From Sphingomonas jeddahensis (GTDB lineage: Bacteria; Pseudomonadota; Alphaproteobacteria; Sphingomonadales; Sphingomonadaceae), in NCBI RefSeq assembly GCF_001981525.1, contig NZ_MPSB01000014.1:1-64000 (forward strand): 64,000 nucleotides of DNA, read 5' to 3'. The notes under the pieces are model-generated. The model saw nothing but the letters and a program-made list of their open reading frames with translations. It ran no database searches and had not been told where the DNA came from. Below, one piece after another: positions 59,440 through 64,000 of this stretch. How positions within the stretch are numbered: the stretch's first letter is position 1; the number at the start of each line of letters is the position of its first letter. The position numbers and the translations under genes were made by a program.

Positions 59440-59816
59440 GTTCCCCGGCGAAGGCCGGGGCCCAGTTGGGAAAGCGGTCATGGTTATGCGATGCGCTCGT
59501 AAAGGTCGTTCCAATCGGGATTGAACCCTTCGATCTCCCGCAGTTTCCAGTTCCGCTTCCACTCCTTCATCTGCAGCTCGCGCTGCTGTGCGGCTTCAAT
59601 GCTGTCATGCACCTCGTACCAGACGAGATGATGACAGCGATATTTCGTGGTGAAGCCGGGCACGATCCCGTTCCGATGTTCCCAGACCCGCTTGGCGAGA
59701 TTGCTGGTTACCCCGATGTAAATCGTTCCGTTACGCTGGCTTGCCATGATGTAGACGAAGCCGGCTTTCTCCACCGTAGAGGTCTCCCAACTGGGCCGCG
59801 GCCTTCGCTGGGGAAC
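59440..59816. mobile_element. Family C inverted-repeat element carrying a GIY-YIG gene
   Basis: Arms at 59440-59471 and 59785-59816 (32 bases each) are complementary with two mismatches and match the arms of the gene-free copy at 55228-55332. The gene fills almost the whole loop (59484-59774). The two copies lie 4.1 kb apart between related TCA genes. A nuclease gene framed by a repeat family found elsewhere without a gene suggests an element that could spread or maintain itself; this is inference. Confidence 0.7.
59484..59774 (-). CDS. GIY-YIG nuclease family protein
   Basis: A 96-residue single-domain GIY-YIG nuclease (UPF0213/YhbQ group): FVYIMASQRNGTIYIGVTSN holds the GIY-YIG core with Tyr residues, then LAKRVWEHRNG with the catalytic Arg and His, GFTTKYRCHHLVWYEVHDS, a Glu in EAAQQRELQMKEWKR, and WKLREIEGFNPDWNDL. 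Small members of this group are common and their role is unclear; the family cleaves DNA. Lies inside the loop of a long inverted repeat. Confidence 0.93.
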   Translation of the reverse strand: MEKAGFVYIMASQRNGTIYIGVTSNLAKRVWEHRNGIVPGFTTKYRCHHLVWYEVHDSIEAAQQRELQMKEWKRNWKLREIEGFNPDWNDLYERIA

Positions 59817-59832
59817 AGTCTACCGGATCTCG

Positions 59833-60891
<1,059 letters not shown>

Positions 60892-60925
60892 TTAATCGAT
60901 AATCTATCGCAATAGCAATAACGGG

Positions 60926-62020
60926 TCAGGCGGTGCCGTGACCCTGAGCGAGATAGTCTTCGGAGCGCATCTCTTCGAGCCGGCTGACCGTGCGCTGGAA
61001 TTCGAAGCGGCCGTCGCCAGTCGGGTAGAGCGCGTCGGGCTGGGCGTCGGCTGCGGCGAGCAGCTTCACCTTGTGCTCGTACAGTGCGTCGATGAGGCTG
61101 ACGAAGCGCGCGGCCTCGTTGCGGTTCTCCGGGCCGAGGATTGGGATGCCGACGAGGATCACGGTGTGAAAGCGGCGGGCGATGGCGAGATAGTCGGCGC
61201 TGCCGCGTGCTTCGCCGCACAGCTTCTTGAAGCTGAACACCGCGACGCCCTTCAATGACTTGGGGACGCGGAGCGCGCGGCCTTGCACGACGAGTTCTTC
61301 GCTGGGGACGTGCCCGCGGTCCTCGGGCGGATAGTCGGTGAGGCGGAAGAAGGCGGCGGAGAGCTGCTGGGTTGCTTCCGGGCCGTTGGGGACGAGCCAA
61401 GTGTCCTGCTGACCGAGACGGTCGCGGCGGTAGTCGACCGGGCCGTTGAGCGCGAGGACCTCGAGCCGCTGTTCGATGAGGCCGATGAAGGGGAGGAAGT
61501 GCTCGCGATTGAGGCCGTTCTTGTAAAGGTCAGTCGGCACGCGGTTGCTGGTGGTGACGACGGTGACGCCGGCCTCGATCATCGCGGTGAACAGGCGCGA
61601 GAGGATCATCGCATCGGGGGAGTTGTTGACGATCATTTCGTCAAAGGCGAGCAGGCGGGCCTCTTCGGCGAGCGCGGCGGCGATGGGGAGGATCGGGTCG
61701 CCCGCTTCCTTGCGGCGCTCCGCAGCGATGCGTTCGTGCACCTCCAGCATGAACTCGCCGAAGTGGACGCGGCGTTTCTGCGCGACGGTCACGTTGGCGT
61801 AGAACAGGTCCATCAGCATGGATTTGCCGCGGCCGACATCGCCCCACATGTAGATGCCGCGCGGCAGGATCACCTTCTTGCGGAAGAAGCCGGTGGTTTT
61901 GGGGTTCTCGAGTTCGCGGGCGAGTGCGTCCAGGCGGGCGGCGGCGGCGGCTTGCTCGGGGTCCGGGCGCAGTTCGCCGGCTGTGATGAGGGATTCGTAG
62001 GCTTGTAGGACTGCGGCCAC
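60926..62020 (-). CDS. zapE: Cell division protein ZapE (AFG1-like ATPase)
   Basis: A 364-residue P-loop ATPase: Walker A GDVGRGKSMLMDLFY near 78-86, LLAFDEMIVNN as Walker B with sensor near 136-146, TTSNRVPTDLYKNGLNR near 174-190. ZapE binds FtsZ and helps Z-ring function under stress in E. coli; AFG1 homologues help protein turnover. Downstream is mdh (about 130 bases). Confidence 0.93.
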   Translation of the reverse strand: MAAVLQAYESLITAGELRPDPEQAAAAARLDALARELENPKTTGFFRKKVILPRGIYMWGDVGRGKSMLMDLFYANVTVAQKRRVHFGEFMLEVHERIAAERRKEAGDPILPIAAALAEEARLLAFDEMIVNNSPDAMILSRLFTAMIEAGVTVVTTSNRVPTDLYKNGLNREHFLPFIGLIEQRLEVLALNGPVDYRRDRLGQQDTWLVPNGPEATQQLSAAFFRLTDYPPEDRGHVPSEELVVQGRALRVPKSLKGVAVFSFKKLCGEARGSADYLAIARRFHTVILVGIPILGPENRNEAARFVSLIDALYEHKVKLLAAADAQPDALYPTGDGRFEFQRTVSRLEEMRSEDYLAQGHGTA

Positions 62021-62028
62021 GGTACACT

Positions 62029-62121
62029 CCGTTCGGGCTGAGCCTGTCGAAGCCCTGCCTTTCTTCTTCAGGTGTGCGGTTAGAAGAAAGGGCAGCGCTT
62101 CGACAAGCTCAGCGCGAACGG
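62029..62121. repeat. Intergenic inverted repeat, family E
   Basis: Arms CCGTTCGGGCTGAGCCTGTC and GACAAGCTCAGCGCGAACGG, with inner CCCTGCCTTTCTTCT/AGAAGAAAGGGC also paired around a short loop. A single arm is seen near 20487. Between zapE start and the thioesterase stop. Confidence 0.9.
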
Positions 62122-62129
62122 CGGTGGGC

Positions 62130-62600
62130 CTACCGCTTCGTCGGCTTGCGGATCGTGCCGGAGAATTCGGCGACCGGGTCGTCGTCCTGCATCACCAGCC
62201 CGCGCATGAATAGGAGCCGGCCGGTTTCGCGGAGCAGCTCGACCCTGGCTTCCAGCAGCTCGCCGATCGTGCCGGCGCCGATGAAGTGGGTGTTGAGATC
62301 GAGCGTCACGGCGGTGCCGGCCTCGATCAGGCCGAAGCTGCGCGCGGCGGCGAACAGCGCGACATCGATGAAGCCGAGCATCGCGCCGCCGTGGACGTTG
62401 TTGCCGAGGTTGGAGTGGCGCCGCTCAGGAAGCATGCGGACGCGGCAGGTGCCGTCCTCGACGCGGACCATCATGTCGCCGAGGAAGGTGTTATAGCGAT
62501 CCGAGTTCTTGAGGCCCCAGCGCTTCCAGCAGGGATGGTCTGGATGATCCTCGTAGTGGAACTCGGGCTTGGGTTCTTCCACCAGCATCCTCTCCAGCAA
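62130..62600 (-). CDS. PaaI family thioesterase
   Basis: A 156-residue hotdog-fold protein. NNVHGGAMLGFIDVAL near 75-90 holds the conserved Gly and Asp of the PaaI/YdiI-type active site, with LNTHFIGAGTIGELLEARVE after it. Probably hydrolyses an acyl-CoA; substrate unknown. ATG 62600 (MLERMLVEEP). Confidence 0.88.
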   Translation of the reverse strand: MLERMLVEEPKPEFHYEDHPDHPCWKRWGLKNSDRYNTFLGDMMVRVEDGTCRVRMLPERRHSNLGNNVHGGAMLGFIDVALFAAARSFGLIEAGTAVTLDLNTHFIGAGTIGELLEARVELLRETGRLLFMRGLVMQDDDPVAEFSGTIRKPTKR

Positions 62601-62625
62601 CTGGGCATCTTAGCACCCTTTAAGA

Positions 62626-62708
62626 CGTCACCCCGGACTTGATCCGGGGTCCCGCTTCTTCTTCCGTCGGGGAAGGCAGCGGGACCCCGGCTCAAGGCCG
62701 GGGTGACG
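62626..62708. repeat. Intergenic inverted repeat, family B
   Basis: Arms CGTCACCCCGGACTTGATCC and GGCTCAAGGCCGGGGTGACG. Between the thioesterase and sdhB. Confidence 0.88.
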
Positions 62709-62738
62709 AAGAATATAGAACCGAAGCCAACCCGCGCC

Positions 62739-63521
62739 TCAGACGACGCGTTCGACTTCCATCTTCTTAATCTCGGCGATCGCCTTGGCGGGCGAGAGGC
62801 CCTTGGGACAGGCGTTGGCGCAGTTCATGATCGTGTGGCAGCGATACAGGCGGAACGGATCCTCGAGCTCGTTGAGCCGCTCGCCGGTCATCTCGTCGCG
62901 GCTGTCGGCGAGCCAGCGGTACGCCTGGAGCAGGATCGCCGGGCCGAGGAACTTGTCCGAGTTCCACCAATAGCTCGGGCACGAGGTCGAGCAGCAGGCG
63001 CACAGGATGCACTCGTAAAGGCCGTCGAGCTTGGCGCGGTCTTCCGGCGACTGAAGGCGCTCCTTGCCGGCGGGCGGCGGGGTGACCGTCTTCAGCCACG
63101 GCTGGATCGAGGCATATTGCGCGTAGAAGTGGGTGAAGTCGGGGACGAGATCCTTGATCACGTCCATCGCCGGCAGCGGGGTGATCTTCACCTCGCCCTT
63201 CACGTCCTCGATCGCGGTGGTGCAGGCGAGGCCGTTCTTGCCGTCGATGTTCATCGAGCAGGAGCCGCAGATGCCTTCGCGGCACGAGCGGCGGAAGGTG
63301 AGCGTCGAGTCCTGCTCGCCCTTGATCTTGATCAGCGCGTCCAGGACCATCGGGCCGCATTCGTCGAGGTTCAGCTCGAACGTGTCGTAGCGCGGGTTCT
63401 CGCCACTATCGGGATCGTAGCGATAGATCTTGAAGTTGCGCATCGTCCCGCCGGGCTCGGGCGAGGCGATCTTGCGACCGCCCTTGATCTTGCTGTTCGC
63501 CGGCAGGGTGAATTCGGCCAT
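62739..63521 (-). CDS. sdhB: Succinate dehydrogenase iron-sulfur subunit
   Basis: A 260-residue subunit with three clusters: 2Fe-2S in [12 protein letters not shown], 4Fe-4S in [17 protein letters not shown], 3Fe-4S with [15 protein letters not shown]. It passes electrons from SdhA to ubiquinone at the inner membrane. Start ATG 63521. sdhA, C, D are not in this window. Confidence 0.97.
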   Translation of the reverse strand: MAEFTLPANSKIKGGRKIASPEPGGTMRNFKIYRYDPDSGENPRYDTFELNLDECGPMVLDALIKIKGEQDSTLTFRRSCREGICGSCSMNIDGKNGLACTTAIEDVKGEVKITPLPAMDVIKDLVPDFTHFYAQYASIQPWLKTVTPPPAGKERLQSPEDRAKLDGLYECILCACCSTSCPSYWWNSDKFLGPAILLQAYRWLADSRDEMTGERLNELEDPFRLYRCHTIMNCANACPKGLSPAKAIAEIKKMEVERVV

Positions 63522-63535
63522 TTTTAGGTCCCGCT

Positions 63536-64000
63536 TCAGTCGGTTGAGGACTGGGAACGGAGTCCGCTCCAGTCGAGGTTGCGCGTCAGATACATAACAC
63601 CGGCCAGTGCCGCAAACAGAAGCAGCGAACCGATGAGCAGAGAATAAGCCTCGAGGCTGAGCAGGACGTAGAGCACGCCGTACAAAGCCGCGAGCAGCGC
63701 CGCGATATAGCCACCGCGACGCCAGCTGCGAAGGACCGCCGCCGAATAGGCCGCCAGCAGGCCGATGATCGCCGCCGCTGCCACTATATAGGCGGTCGCG
63801 AAGCCGATTACCTCCGCAAAGGCGAGCAGCATCACGAAAAAGAGCACCAGCCCGGCGCCGACGAGAAGATATTCGACCATCGCGACCCGCACGCCGGCGA
63901 TCACGTCGAACATCAGGAATGCCATGAAGGTGAAGCCGATGAACAGGAAACCGTATTTCACCGAGCGGTTGACCTGGCTGTAAAGATCGACCGGGGAGAT
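63536..64000 (-). CDS. creD: Inner membrane protein CreD, 3' part
   Basis: The C-terminal 154 codons of CreD: the frame continues to the window edge, reading [17 protein letters not shown] into [19 protein letters not shown], with several spans ([42 protein letters not shown] given in part) and [11 protein letters not shown]. CreD-type proteins are linked to envelope stress. A GTG at 63961 is internal, not the true start. 5' end lies outside the window. Confidence 0.88.
   Translation of the reverse strand: MSPVDLYSQVNRSVKYGFLFIGFTFMAFLMFDVIAGVRVAMVEYLLVGAGLVLFFVMLLAFAEVIGFATAYIVAAAAIIGLLAAYSAAVLRSWRRGGYIAALLAALYGVLYVLLSLEAYSLLIGSLLLFAALAGVMYLTRNLDWSGLRSQSSTD

Overview
The window looks like chromosomal DNA of a high-GC alphaproteobacterium of the Sphingomonadaceae (Sphingomonas or a close relative). 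Supporting signs are a three-part pntAA/pntAB/pntB transhydrogenase preceded by a 44-residue aa3 oxidase subunit IV gene, a mdh/sucD/sucA/sucB block, Coq4, ZapE, PaoABC, a LOV hybrid kinase, and many GC-rich inverted repeats between genes. Assignments come from reading motifs and layout; no database search was possible.

Layout. 1-2.6 kb: an SBF-like transporter, then an AT-richer two-gene insert ending in a TIR-domain protein (candidate defence module). 2.7-7.7 kb: gyrB, an MFS transporter and recF. 7.7-12 kb: repeats, a broken small membrane gene, and a chrB-chrA chromate module bracketed by two 60-base direct repeats. 12-20 kb: coq4 with a palindromic operator, a HAD hydrolase, a sigma-54-type regulator with an altered GAFTGA loop, the oxidase subunit, the transhydrogenase operon and a winged-helix regulator. 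20-26 kb: tRNA-Val, tRNA-Arg, an ECF sigma/anti-sigma pair, and divergently an S8 protease with a repeat-rich secreted protein. 26-36 kb: a YbbP/YbbA-like exporter with tesA, DUF3861, paoABC, a cytochrome c, tRNA-Lys, folK and a uracil-DNA glycosylase. 36-40 kb: a TonB receptor and a LOV hybrid histidine kinase.

40.4-47.9 kb holds the most interesting locus. Five overlapping or closely spaced minus-strand genes match the plan of the Pseudomonas Fap functional-amyloid operon: an Asn/Thr/Gly-rich repeat protein, a small secreted partner, a C39 peptidase, a FapE-sized protein and a coiled-coil outer-membrane barrel. Beside them are a LuxR-type regulator and three small secreted low-complexity proteins.

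48-64 kb: a hypothetical gene and serine-recombinase remnant beside tRNA-Gly, a DUF885 protein, an ABC-2 exporter, an L,D-transpeptidase, sucB, sucA, sucD, mdh, zapE, a thioesterase, sdhB and the 3' part of creD, which runs off the right edge. sucC is not in this cluster. Between sucD and mdh sits a GIY-YIG nuclease gene lying exactly in the loop of a long inverted repeat that also exists in an empty form between sucB and sucA. This suggests a repeat-associated nuclease element.
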